Positions 40,630 to 48,423 of a stretch of 64,000 nt of DNA are shown in pieces. Every line of letters starts with the position of its first letter. The first letter of the stretch is position 1. The translations under genes were made by a program, and so were the position numbers. This DNA comes from Pseudomonas triclosanedens (GTDB lineage Bacteria; Pseudomonadota; Gammaproteobacteria; Pseudomonadales; Pseudomonadaceae): the NCBI RefSeq assembly GCF_026686735.1, contig NZ_CP113432.1:4205001-4269000 (forward strand), read 5' to 3'. The notes beneath the pieces are model-generated. The model worked only from the letters and a program-made list of their open reading frames with translations. It was not told where the DNA came from and made no database searches.

Positions 40630-42225
40630 TCAGTCCTGCAGCAAGGTGCCGGGGTTGAGCCGGCCGGAGGGATCGAAATGCCCGGCCAGCGCCTTGATCG
40701 CCGCCATGCCCAGAGGGCCTTTTTCCAACGTCAGGTAGGGCGCGTGGTCCTTGCCGACACCGTGCTGGTGGCTGATGGTGCCGCGGTTCTGGGCGATGGT
40801 CTGGCTGGCGGCATGCTTGAGCTTGCTCCAGCGTTCCAAGGTTTCCGCGTAGCTGCCGGCCGGACGGAACACATAGGTGGTGTAGATACTCGACCCTTCG
40901 CCATAGACGTGGGACAGGTGGGTAAATACGTGTACGCGCTCGCCCTCCGCGGCCAGGCCGTCGCGCAGGCTGGCTTCGATGCGGTTCAGCAGATTGTCGA
41001 CGTTGGACCAGTCGGTGGCAGTCTCCAGCGTGTCGACCACATAGCCGTTCTCCCACAGCGCCTCGCGCAGATAGGGGAAGCGGAAGCGATTCTGCGCCCA
41101 CTTCCTGCCCAGCAGGGTACCGGTGAACACGCCACCAAAGCCCTTAAGCAGACGCCGCGCCGCGCGCAGCGAGGTGGCGTTCTGCGCACGATCGCCAGTG
41201 ACGCCGAAGGTCAGCATGCACTTGCCCTCGCCCGCGCCACGCATCTTCAGGTAACGCTCCAGCCAGGCGATCTGCCCCGGATGGCCGGCGAGCGCCAGTT
41301 GGGTCTGGGTTTCGACGGCGTTGGACAGGCGCAGCATAGACAGCGGCACCCGTGCCTGGGCCAACGTGCGGATGCCTTCCAGCGCCTGCTCCCAGGACGG
41401 GAGGAACACCGCGTAGAAACGCTCGTCAGCGGCGATCCGCGAAACGCGCACCTTCACCGACGACAGGATGCCGAAGCGCCCCTCGGAGCCCATTACTACT
41501 TCGCGCAGGTCCGGGCCGGCGGAGGATGCCGGGAAGGTCGGGATCTCCAGGCTGCCGGCGAAGGTTTCCAGGGTGCCGCCGGCGAACAGTTGCTCGATGC
41601 GCCCATAGCGCAGCGACTGCTGGCCGCTGGAGCGACTGGCGACCCAGCCACCGAGGGTGGATAGCTCCCAGGACTGGGGGAAATGCCCAAGGGTGTAGCC
41701 TCGGGCCCGAAGCTGGCTTTCCACCTGCGGGCCGTTGGCGCCGGGGCCGAAGGTGGCGATCAGGCTCTGTTCGTCCAGGTCCAGCAGGCGATTCATGTGC
41801 TCCAGGGAAACCGTGAGCACCGCCTTGTCCGACTCCGGCGGATTGATGTGGCCGGCAACCGACGTGCCGCCGCCATAAGGGATCACCAGGCAGTCCCAGA
41901 GTTCGGCGAAGCGCAGCAGCTCACGGATCTGCTCGGCGGTCTGCGGGTAGGCCACGCCATCGGGGAACACGCCGAACTCACCTTCGCGCATCGCCAGCCA
42001 GTCTGGCAGGCTCTGGCCACGGGCATGCAGCAGGCGGTCGCGCGCTTCGCGCACTACCAGCGGATGTTCCGGCAAGCGCGATGCCGGGACTTTCGCCAGC
42101 ACCTGCTCCAGTGTCGCGTCCGGCAGCGTCTGGCCCGGGCCGACCAGTTCGGCGAGAAAGCCGCGCCCATTTTCCGGCAGTTCCACTACTGTCGTTTCCT
42201 CACCCCAGCCGTTCCAGCGTCGCAT
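40630..42225 (-). CDS. FAD-binding oxidoreductase of the alkyl-DHAP synthase family
   Basis: 531 residues. It has a VAO/PCMH-type FAD domain (VIPYGGGTSVAGHI, LGGWVASRSSGQQSLRYG, GSEGRFGIL) and the C-terminal RGTISHQHGVGKDHAPYL ... FDPSGRLNPGTLL, close to the SHHHGVGK segment of alkylglycerone-phosphate synthase (AGPS). AGPS makes the ether bond of ether lipids, but bacterial relatives such as E. coli YgcU, found with the kinase YgcE, have no proven reaction. First gene of the operon; its promoter should lie in 42226-42474. Confidence 0.88.
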   Translation of the reverse strand: MRRWNGWGEETTVVELPENGRGFLAELVGPGQTLPDATLEQVLAKVPASRLPEHPLVVREARDRLLHARGQSLPDWLAMREGEFGVFPDGVAYPQTAEQIRELLRFAELWDCLVIPYGGGTSVAGHINPPESDKAVLTVSLEHMNRLLDLDEQSLIATFGPGANGPQVESQLRARGYTLGHFPQSWELSTLGGWVASRSSGQQSLRYGRIEQLFAGGTLETFAGSLEIPTFPASSAGPDLREVVMGSEGRFGILSSVKVRVSRIAADERFYAVFLPSWEQALEGIRTLAQARVPLSMLRLSNAVETQTQLALAGHPGQIAWLERYLKMRGAGEGKCMLTFGVTGDRAQNATSLRAARRLLKGFGGVFTGTLLGRKWAQNRFRFPYLREALWENGYVVDTLETATDWSNVDNLLNRIEASLRDGLAAEGERVHVFTHLSHVYGEGSSIYTTYVFRPAGSYAETLERWSKLKHAASQTIAQNRGTISHQHGVGKDHAPYLTLEKGPLGMAAIKALAGHFDPSGRLNPGTLLQD

Positions 42226-42474
42226 GCCCGTTCCTTTTAATCAGGGTCAGTTCAAGTGCCATCGAACGCAGCAGAGGCAAGACAGACGCGGGCAACGACA
42301 TGAGCCGCTACCCCGCCAACCAGACTCGTCGATGCGTCGAGACTTCTCCCGTGGCACCTGGCTATTTCGATGCCGCGTAATGGCTGCCTATACTAGCCAG
42401 CCGCCCTGCCCTGTCACTGTCGAATGAAGACAGGCGCAGTTGCCGATCGAGACACCAGAACAAGAACGAGCGCC

Positions 42475-43503
42475 ATGCATTCCCTCGGCTATACATCCGT
42501 CCCCGCGCTACTGAAGTACCTGCGCCATGCCGAACATCTCGGCATGGATGTCAACGTCGCCCTGCAGGCCGCCGGCCTTGAGCGCTCGCAGTTGAACGAC
42601 AACAGCCAGCGCCTGCCCAGCGAGGCCCACGAGCGCCTGCTGCAGCACCTTTGTGCGCACTCCAACGATCCACTGTTCGGCCTGCACTCGGCGCGCTTCG
42701 TGCAGCCGGGCTCGTGGAGCGTGCTGGGTTACATCACCATGAACTGCGCCAACCTGGGCGAGGCGATGGGGCGCATCATTCCCTACGAGAAGCTGGTCGG
42801 CGACATGGGCACCAGCCAGCTCGAGACCTCCGCCGACCATGTGAAGCTGATCTGGAACTGCCGCCACGACGCCGAACCGATCCGCCGGCACATGGTGGAG
42901 AACGTGCTGGCCTCCTGGCTGCTCTACGCACGCTGGATCGCCGACACCAATGGCTCGCCGAAGGAAGTCTGGTTCCAGCATGCGCAGCCCGAGGGCACCG
43001 ACATCGCCGAATACGAGCAACTGTTCGGCTGCCCAGTACGTTTCGAACAGCCATGCAGCGCGCTGCTGGTGCCGCTGCCCCTGCTCGCCTACCCGCTGCG
43101 CCAGGCCGACGCCAACCTGTTGCGGACCCTGGAAGAACACGCCCTGGCAATGATGGCCGAGCTGGACGACGACGAGCCCTTGCCGCTGCGAGTGAAGAAC
43201 GCACTGCGCCTGCTGCTCAAGGACGGGCTGCCGCGCAAGGAGCGTGTCGCGGAGCGTTTCGAGATGACCGTGCGCACCCTGCAGCGCCACCTGCAGCAGG
43301 CCGGCACCAGCTACCAGCAGATCCTCGACGAACTGCGCCAGGAGCTGGCCGAGCACTATCTGGTGCATAGCGACCTGCCGATTCAGGACATCGCGCAGTA
43401 CCTGGGCTTCACCGAGTCGCGCTCATTCCACCGCAGTTTCAAGGGCTGGACCGGACAGACACCCGGCGAGTACCGCCAGCAGCACAAGAAAACGCCGGTC
43501 TGA
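42475..43503 (+). CDS. AraC-family transcriptional regulator
   Basis: 342 residues: a large N-terminal ligand domain of the OruR/ArgR-like arabinose-binding type (TSVPALLKYLRHAEHLGMDVNVALQAAGLE ... GSWSVLGYITMNCANLGEA) and a C-terminal AraC HTH (ERFEMTVRTLQRHLQQAGTSYQQILDELR ... IQDIAQYLGFTESRSFHRSFKGWTGQTPGEYR). Divergent from the AGPS-like operon and therefore its likely local regulator. Start at 42475 chosen (GAGCG upstream); an ATG at 42424 would add 17 residues. Confidence 0.86.
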   Translation: MHSLGYTSVPALLKYLRHAEHLGMDVNVALQAAGLERSQLNDNSQRLPSEAHERLLQHLCAHSNDPLFGLHSARFVQPGSWSVLGYITMNCANLGEAMGRIIPYEKLVGDMGTSQLETSADHVKLIWNCRHDAEPIRRHMVENVLASWLLYARWIADTNGSPKEVWFQHAQPEGTDIAEYEQLFGCPVRFEQPCSALLVPLPLLAYPLRQADANLLRTLEEHALAMMAELDDDEPLPLRVKNALRLLLKDGLPRKERVAERFEMTVRTLQRHLQQAGTSYQQILDELRQELAEHYLVHSDLPIQDIAQYLGFTESRSFHRSFKGWTGQTPGEYRQQHKKTPV

Positions 43504-43516
43504 GACCGGTGTTTTT
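43489..43516 (+). terminator. Terminator of the AraC-family gene
   Basis: Stem CCGGTCT/AGACCGG flanked by AAAAC on the left and GTGTTTTT on the right; it includes the stop codon of the regulator. Confidence 0.8.
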
Positions 43517-43662
43517 CATGCGGGATCGTGGAGAGCCCCATACTCCCAGGGCTGGCATCGGCGCAATGGCCGATGACGAGCCTGGGCTGAGCGGCCACGT
43601 CAGCGGGCTCGCATGACGCTCTCCGAGCCATCCTGCGGACCAGCCGGGGCAGCCCGTGAGCC

Positions 43663-44877
43663 TCAGTCGAGCAGTTCGCTGAATGGGATGAAGGTCAGCC
43701 AGTCACCCTCTTTCAGCGTCGTACCTTCACGCACTTCCGCCAAGCCTTCGGCCCAGGCCGCGCTGCGCAGCACGCCGGAGCTCTGATTGGCGTAGGGCAC
43801 CGCGCGACCATTCTCCAGCCGCGCGCGCAAGTACTCGCGGCGGTTGCCCGGCTTGCTCCAGTCGAACCCGGCTGGCACCTGCATGCGCAAGGGCTCGACG
43901 TTCTGCATGCCGAGGCGGCGCATCAGATAGGGACGCGCCAGCAGCGCGAAGGTCACCAGAGTCGACGCGGGATTGCCCGGCAGCCCGATCACCGGCACCT
44001 GCCGGTAATGGCCGACGGTGAGCGGCTTGCCCGGCTTGATCGCCAGCTTCCACAGCGCCAGCTCACCGGCTTCGCGCAGCGCGGCGCCGAGGAAGTCCGC
44101 CTCGCCGACGGACACGCCGCCGGTGGAGAGAATCAGGTCGACACCGGAAAGCCCGGCCAGCGCCTCACGGGTACGCGGCAGATCGTCCGGCAGAATACCG
44201 GCGTCCACCACGTCGCAACCGAAGCGCTGCAACCAGGCATGCAACAGATGCCGATTGCTGTTGTAGATCTGCCCGGCGGCAAGAGGCGCGCCCGGCTCCA
44301 CCAACTCGTCGCCAGTGGAAAGCAAAGCCACGCGCGGACGGCGGCGGACCTTAAGCTCGGCCTGCCCCAGCGACGCGGCCAGACCGATCTCGATCGGCCC
44401 CAGGCGGGATCCCGCCGGCAGCACGCAGTCGCCCTGGCGGGTTTCCTGGCCACGCGGACGGACGTGCTGCCCCACGCGCAAGGGTTCGAGGAAGCGCACG
44501 CGGCCATCGGCAAGCACTTCGGCGTTTTCCTGCATCTCGACGCAATCGGCGCAGTCCGGCACGGGTGCGCCGGTGAAAATGCGCGCGCAGGTGCCCGGCT
44601 GAAGCGCCTCGCCGGCCTGGCCGGCGAAGATCTTCTGGCTCACCGGCAGCGGCTCGCCCTGCCAGTCGGCATGGCGCAGCGCATAGCCATCCATCGCGCT
44701 GTTCGGCCACGGCGGCAAGTCCAGCCCGGCGAGCAGCGGTTCGGCCAGAACCCGGCCATCCACCGCCCCCAGCGGCAGGACCTCGGTTTCGTCGATGGGG
44801 GATTGCTCGGCCAGCGTCAGCAGACGCGCCAGGGCGTCCTCGACCGGCAGCAGGCCAGGCTTGTCGCAGCAGCTCAT
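43663..44877 (-). CDS. moeA: Molybdopterin molybdenumtransferase MoeA
   Basis: 404 residues, family length. Domains follow the MoeA order: PPWPNSAMDGYAL at the N-terminus, IFTGAPVPDCADCV, then the MoCF domain with LLSTGDELVEPG, GQIYNSNRHLL, LSTGGVSVGEADFL and PVIGLPGNPASTLVTF. It inserts molybdate into adenylylated molybdopterin in the cytoplasm. Its ATG overlaps the moaB stop (ATGA), indicating translational coupling. Confidence 0.94.
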   Translation of the reverse strand: MSCCDKPGLLPVEDALARLLTLAEQSPIDETEVLPLGAVDGRVLAEPLLAGLDLPPWPNSAMDGYALRHADWQGEPLPVSQKIFAGQAGEALQPGTCARIFTGAPVPDCADCVEMQENAEVLADGRVRFLEPLRVGQHVRPRGQETRQGDCVLPAGSRLGPIEIGLAASLGQAELKVRRRPRVALLSTGDELVEPGAPLAAGQIYNSNRHLLHAWLQRFGCDVVDAGILPDDLPRTREALAGLSGVDLILSTGGVSVGEADFLGAALREAGELALWKLAIKPGKPLTVGHYRQVPVIGLPGNPASTLVTFALLARPYLMRRLGMQNVEPLRMQVPAGFDWSKPGNRREYLRARLENGRAVPYANQSSGVLRSAAWAEGLAEVREGTTLKEGDWLTFIPFSELLD

Positions 44878-45413
44878 CCGCGGCTCTCGCAGGGAGCGGC
44901 CTGCTTCAGGTGCGGAACGAAGTTGCACGGACGATGACGGGCATCGAGCTGCTCGCCGAGAATGCCGTCCCAGGCCGTGCGGCAGGCGTTGGTGGAGCCG
45001 GGCAGACAGCAGACCAGCGTGCCGTTGGAGATGCCGGCCAACGCGCGTGACTGGATCGTAGAGGTGCCGATGTCGGCTACGGAAATCTGCCGGAACAGCT
45101 CGCCGAAACCGTCGACCTGCTTGTCCAGCAGACAGGTCACCGCCTCCGGCGTGCTATCACGGCCGGTGAAGCCGGTGCCGCCGGTGATCAGCACTACCTG
45201 CACCTCATCTTCAGCGATCCAGGTCGCGACCTGGGCACGAATGCGGTAGAGGTCGTCCTTGAGCAGGACCCGGGCCGCGAGGGTGTGGCCGGCGGCCTTC
45301 AGGCGGTCGACGAACAGTTGGCCGGAGGTGTCGGTTTCAAGGGTACGGGTATCGCTGACGGTAAGGACGGCGATGTTCAGCGGGACGAATGCCTGCTCGG
45401 CCTTGTGGCTCAT
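44874..45413 (-). CDS. moaB: Molybdenum cofactor biosynthesis protein MoaB
   Basis: 179-residue MoCF-domain protein: NIAVLTVSDTRTLETDTSGQLFVDRL and LITGGTGFTGRDSTPEAV with the conserved Asp in GRD. Homologues (MoaB/MogA) bind and adenylylate molybdopterin. First gene of the moaB-moeA pair, divergent from mobA with 71 nt between the starts. Start MSHKAEQAF at 45413. Confidence 0.92.
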   Translation of the reverse strand: MSHKAEQAFVPLNIAVLTVSDTRTLETDTSGQLFVDRLKAAGHTLAARVLLKDDLYRIRAQVATWIAEDEVQVVLITGGTGFTGRDSTPEAVTCLLDKQVDGFGELFRQISVADIGTSTIQSRALAGISNGTLVCCLPGSTNACRTAWDGILGEQLDARHRPCNFVPHLKQAAPCESRG

Positions 45414-45484
45414 GATGAGGGCCCTTGCTTGTGAGGTTGGAATGCGCGGTGTTATATCACAGGCCCGCCCCGGAGACCCCTGAC

Positions 45485-46072
45485 ATGCCACAAGCCCCAT
45501 TGCCCGCCTGTTCCGTGCTGATTCTCGCTGGAGGCCGCGGGCAACGCATGGGCGGACAGGACAAGGGGTTGATCCCCTGGCGCGGCCAACCGCTGGTGAG
45601 CTACGCCGCCGCCCTAGTCCGTCCACTGAGCGACGACCTGATCATTTCCTGCAACCGCAATCCGGACGAATACGCACTTTTCGCCGACCGCCTGGTGCAT
45701 GACGACAGCCCGGACTATCCCGGTCCGCTGGCCGGCATCCGTGCAGGCCTCTCCGTTGCGCGCCACTCGCATTTGCTGGTGCTCCCCTGCGATGCTCCGA
45801 TGCTCGACGGCGAACTGCTGGAGCGTCTGCTGCGTGCTGCGGCAGCTTCGCCCGACGATGTACAGATGCTGCGCAGCGGCGACCAGTGGGAACCGCTGTT
45901 CAGCGTGATCCCCGTTGCCCTGCGTTCCCCGATAGAGGATGCCTGGCGGCGCGGCGAGCGTAGCCCGCGGCATGTCTTCTCGCACTTGGGGCTGCAAGCG
46001 GTGGACTGTCCTGCCAATGATCCGAGGCTGGCCAACCTGAATACGCCGGAGCTGCTCTGCGGCGCCAGATAG
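45485..46072 (+). CDS. mobA: Molybdenum cofactor guanylyltransferase MobA
   Basis: 195 residues with the nucleotidyltransferase signature LAGGRGQRMGGQDKGLIPWRG and LPCDAPMLDGELL. It converts Moco to the MGD form using GTP. The ATG at 45485 has GGAG 9 nt upstream; a frame open from 45425 is not used. Together with moaB and moeA it makes a compact divergent Moco locus. Confidence 0.93.
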   Translation: MPQAPLPACSVLILAGGRGQRMGGQDKGLIPWRGQPLVSYAAALVRPLSDDLIISCNRNPDEYALFADRLVHDDSPDYPGPLAGIRAGLSVARHSHLLVLPCDAPMLDGELLERLLRAAAASPDDVQMLRSGDQWEPLFSVIPVALRSPIEDAWRRGERSPRHVFSHLGLQAVDCPANDPRLANLNTPELLCGAR

Positions 46073-46095
46073 CGGTCGCTTTGAAAAAAATTTCG

Positions 46096-46124
46096 GGAAC
46101 TTTGCAGGAAAGCGTCAGGTCGGA
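46096..46124 (+). promoter_or_regulatory. Possible AlgU (sigma22/sigmaE-type) promoter
   Basis: GGAACTT, 17-nt spacer, TCGGA, 44 nt before the ATG of the small lipoprotein. The family consensus is GAACTT-N16/17-TCtgA; four of five -10 bases match. AAATTTCG occurs at 46088 and again at 46124, flanking the site. Confidence 0.45.
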
Positions 46125-46168
46125 AATTTCGTACAAAACTTTTTGTTCGCTCATTAGGAGATTTGCCA

Positions 46169-46390
46169 ATGACCAAACGGATGCTTCCCGCCTTCCTGCT
46201 CGCCCTCGGCTTCGGAGTGCTTGCAGGTTGTTCCACACCGTCCGTCATCACGCTGAACGACGGCCGCGAGATTCAGTCCGTCGACAAGCCAAAGTACGAC
46301 GAGGAGTCGGGCTTCTATGAGTTCGAACAGCTGGACGGCAAAACGGCCCGCGTGAACAAGGATCAGGTGCGGACCGTCAAAGACCTCTAA
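46169..46390 (+). CDS. Small YgdI/YgdR-type lipoprotein
   Basis: 73 residues. Lipoprotein signal peptide with lipobox LAGC (ALGFGVLAGCSTPS), then an SH3-like small domain: VITLNDGREIQSVDKPKYDEESGFYEFEQLDGKTARVNKDQVRTVKDL. That is the DUF903 (YgdI/YgdR) pattern. Anchored probably in the outer membrane because Ser follows the Cys. Function unknown. AGGAG lies 8 nt before the ATG. Confidence 0.88.
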   Translation: MTKRMLPAFLLALGFGVLAGCSTPSVITLNDGREIQSVDKPKYDEESGFYEFEQLDGKTARVNKDQVRTVKDL

Positions 46391-46407
46391 GTCCCTCCTG
46401 CGCGATG

Positions 46408-46450
46408 ACGCCCTGCAGGCCCCGATCGGGTCTGCGGGGCGTTCGCTTTT
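46408..46450 (+). terminator. Terminator of the lipoprotein gene
   Basis: Long stem ACGCCCTGCAG...CTGCGGGGCGT with inner CCCGATCGGG, followed by TTCGCTTTT. Starts 18 nt after the stop codon. Confidence 0.8.
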
Positions 46451-46494
46451 CAGGAGGGAAGAAAAGATATTCTGAATTTTTTTTCGCTAACCCC

Positions 46495-46522
46495 TTGTGC
46501 GCCAAAACTTTTTCGGTAGAAT
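46495..46522 (+). promoter_or_regulatory. tRNA-Pro promoter
   Basis: TTGTGC, 16-nt spacer, TAGAAT, followed by a GC-rich discriminator (GCGCGCC), as expected for a stringently controlled stable-RNA promoter. Confidence 0.7.
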
Positions 46523-46535
46523 GCGCGCCATCAAA

Positions 46536-46612
46536 CGGAGCGTAGCGCAGCTTGGTAGCGCGTCTCGTTCGGGACGAGAAGGTCGCTGGTTCGAATCCAG
46601 TCGCTCCGACCA
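46536..46612 (+). tRNA. tRNA-Pro (anticodon CGG)
   Basis: 77 nt including encoded CCA. Acceptor CGGAGCG/CGCTCCG, D-arm GCGC...GCGC with GG, anticodon stem TCTCG/CGAGA with loop TTCGGGA (CGG at positions 34-36), T-arm GCTGG-TTCGAAT-CCAGT. It reads CCG codons. Immediately followed by a terminator. Confidence 0.97.
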
Positions 46613-46621
46613 AATCCCGAA

Positions 46622-46647
46622 AAACCCGCCTAACGGCGGGTTTTTTA
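46622..46647 (+). terminator. tRNA-Pro terminator 1
   Basis: AAACCCGCC, loop TAAC, GGCGGGTTTTTT, starting 10 nt after the tRNA. Confidence 0.92.
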
Positions 46648-46676
46648 TTGCCAGCGTTTACCGGCAGTGCACAGAA

Positions 46677-46703
46677 GGCCCGTCCTCACGACGGGCTTTT
46701 TCA
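46677..46703 (+). terminator. tRNA-Pro terminator 2
   Basis: GCCCGTC, 5-nt loop, GACGGGC then TTTTT. A second, independent terminator 30 nt after the first. Confidence 0.85.
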
Positions 46704-46734
46704 TGTCCGGCTCAAGGCTGCCCGGATCTGCGCA

Positions 46735-46856
46735 TCGCCATCGGATCGAAACATCGCTCGATGCGATGCCCGCGCCGCCCAAGCCGAGAATGCCGATCTT
46801 CGCAGGTGGCAGCCCCGCTACGGTTAAAGCGCGCAGATACCGCCACCCAAGGTGTC
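46735..46856 (-). pseudogene. Possible coding relic (Rossmann-like peptide)
   Basis: On the minus strand, an open stretch from after a TGA near 46859 translates to a peptide containing LTVAGLPPAKIGILGLGG followed by AGIASSDVSIRW. It has no start codon or ribosome site, and the glycine pattern resembles the first strand and loop of a dinucleotide-binding fold. It may be a decayed gene end near the tRNA, or chance in GC-rich DNA. Confidence 0.25.
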
Positions 46857-47106
46857 AGCAACTGAGGAAGTGGGCGACCTGATCCAGATCGAAGGGCCAG
46901 TCGAGCTCCGCACCGGTATCGCAGCGGCGCAGCACCGGGATGCTCAGGCCATAGCGCTCGACCCACTCTTCCCGCTCGACGATATCCACCAACTCGACCA
47001 GCAGGCCATGCTCGACGAAGGGCATCAGCACGCCTTCAGCCACTTCGCAGAGGTGACAGCCGAGGGTGCCGAAGAGTTGGCATGGGGGGGGCATGTTCGA
47101 CTCCAT
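46855..47106 (-). CDS. Glutaredoxin-like protein (DUF836)
   Basis: 83 residues, MESNMPPPCQLFGTLGCHLCEVAEGVLMPF...VELVDIVEREEWVERYGLSIPVLRRCDTGAELDWPFDLDQVAHFL. It is a thioredoxin-fold protein with a CHLC (CxxC) redox site and the cis-Pro in SIPVL. Probably a cytoplasmic thiol reductase of the YruB/DUF836 group. It starts 3 nt after the TetR gene stop. Both 47106 and 47094 have a GGAG 8 nt upstream; the longer form is given. Confidence 0.84.
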   Translation of the reverse strand: MESNMPPPCQLFGTLGCHLCEVAEGVLMPFVEHGLLVELVDIVEREEWVERYGLSIPVLRRCDTGAELDWPFDLDQVAHFLSC

Positions 47107-47109
47107 CAG

Positions 47110-47667
47110 TCAGACTCCGGCGTGTTGCAGCAGCACATCGGCTGCCGCACGAGCTTCCTGTGCCTGCTGCGCCGGGCCCTGCATGTGGGCCATCACCAGC
47201 ACGCCTTCCAACAGGTACTGCAACTGCCGCGCCAGCACCTCCGGCTGAGCGACGCCGAGGCGCTGCAATTGGCAAAGGTAGTGGCGCTCGATGTAGGCCT
47301 TGTGCGCAGCGGCCTGGGCGTGGATCGGGTGGTTGCGGTCATGGAACTCGGCGGCGGCGTGAATGAAGGCACAGCCGGAAAAGTCTTCCGCACGGAGAAA
47401 CTCCTGCAAGGCATCGAAAGTCCCCAGGATCGCCGCGCGAGGCTCCACGTGCCGTTCGGCGGCCTCCATGCGCGCGACCATCCGGCCGTGGCGCTCTTCC
47501 AACGCGGCCATGATGAGCTCGTCCTTCGACTTGAAGTGCTTGTACAGAGTCATCTTCGCCACGCCGGACTCCGCGAGGATTCGATCAATGCCGGTGGCGT
47601 GGTATCCCTCGCGGTAGAACAGGTCCTGGGCGGTGCTGAGCAATAGCTCGCGTTTGCTGGATGCCAT
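47110..47667 (-). CDS. TetR-family regulator
   Basis: 185 residues: N-terminal HTH RELLLSTAQDLFYREGYHATGIDRILAESGVAKMTLYKHFKSKDELI and a helical ligand domain with a Cys (FSGCAFIHAAAEFHDRNHPIH), similar to regulators that sense electrophiles. Divergent from the GST gene; the palindrome at 47751-47764 is its probable operator. Co-transcribed with the glutaredoxin-like gene. Confidence 0.9.
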   Translation of the reverse strand: MASSKRELLLSTAQDLFYREGYHATGIDRILAESGVAKMTLYKHFKSKDELIMAALEERHGRMVARMEAAERHVEPRAAILGTFDALQEFLRAEDFSGCAFIHAAAEFHDRNHPIHAQAAAHKAYIERHYLCQLQRLGVAQPEVLARQLQYLLEGVLVMAHMQGPAQQAQEARAAADVLLQHAGV

Positions 47668-47741
47668 GAAGTTACCTCCTGACCCGACATTATGCGCGAG
47701 CCATACCCGCGGTGGGAGCGATCAGCGGGCGATCTTTTCGC

Positions 47742-47769
47742 TTGAACTATACAGACCTGTCTGTCTAAT
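47742..47769 (+). promoter_or_regulatory. Predicted promoter of the GST operon
   Basis: TTGAAC, 16-nt spacer, TCTAAT. The spacer contains the perfect palindrome at 47751-47764. Confidence 0.6.
47751..47764. promoter_or_regulatory. Probable TetR-family operator
   Basis: ACAGAC-CT-GTCTGT, perfect inverted repeat placed between the -35 and -10 of the GST promoter, in the intergenic region of the divergent TetR gene. Confidence 0.75.
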
Positions 47770-47810
47770 ATCCAATTCACAGCCATCAGAACAAAACCAA
47801 GGAAACCGCC

Positions 47811-48407
47811 ATGAAGCTGCACGACGTACCGCTCTCCGGTAACTGCTACAAGGTTCGCCTGTTCCTCGGGCTGATCGGCCGGTCGGCCGAACTGGTTCCG
47901 GTCGATCTGCTGGCCGGCGCGCACAAACGCCCAGCCTTCCTGGCGATCAACCCGCGCGGCCAGGTGCCGGCGCTGGAGGACGGGGAACTGCGACTGGGCG
48001 ACTCTCACGCCATCCTCACCTACCTCGCCCGGCAATACGCCGCGCCGCAGTGGAATCCCCTGGGCGCGGCAACCCAGGGACGCATCGCCAGTTGGCTGAG
48101 TTTTTCCGCCAACGAAGTACAGCATGGTCTCGCGCTGGCCCGGGTCATCGTGCTGTTCAAGCGCCCCGGCGATCTGCCCTCCGCCCAGGCCAAGGGCCGC
48201 CACGCACTGGAGCTGCTCGACACCACGCTCGCCGAACACCGCTGGCTGGCGCAGACCAGCGAACCGACCATCGCCGACGTTGCCGTCTATCCCTATGTGA
48301 CGCTCGCAGAGGAAGGTGGGCTGGAGCTTTCGGGCTACCCCTACGTGCAGGCCTGGCTGGCCCGCATTCGCGCCCTGCCGGGCTACGTCCCGCAACCTCG
48401 GCTGTAA
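47811..48407 (+). CDS. Glutathione S-transferase
   Basis: 198 residues. Thioredoxin-like N-terminal domain (MKLHDVPLSGNCYKVRLFLGLIGRSAELVPVDLL, NPRGQVPALEDGELRLGDSHAILTYLAR) and helical C-terminal domain (TIADVAVYPYV). The SGNCYKVR segment supplies the Ser/Cys at the GSH thiol, as in beta/theta-like bacterial GSTs. Cytoplasmic. It is followed after 16 nt by a flavin-binding protein and is probably induced by electrophiles through the TetR regulator. Confidence 0.92.
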   Translation: MKLHDVPLSGNCYKVRLFLGLIGRSAELVPVDLLAGAHKRPAFLAINPRGQVPALEDGELRLGDSHAILTYLARQYAAPQWNPLGAATQGRIASWLSFSANEVQHGLALARVIVLFKRPGDLPSAQAKGRHALELLDTTLAEHRWLAQTSEPTIADVAVYPYVTLAEEGGLELSGYPYVQAWLARIRALPGYVPQPRL

Positions 48408-48423
48408 GGCAGGGAGATGACCG

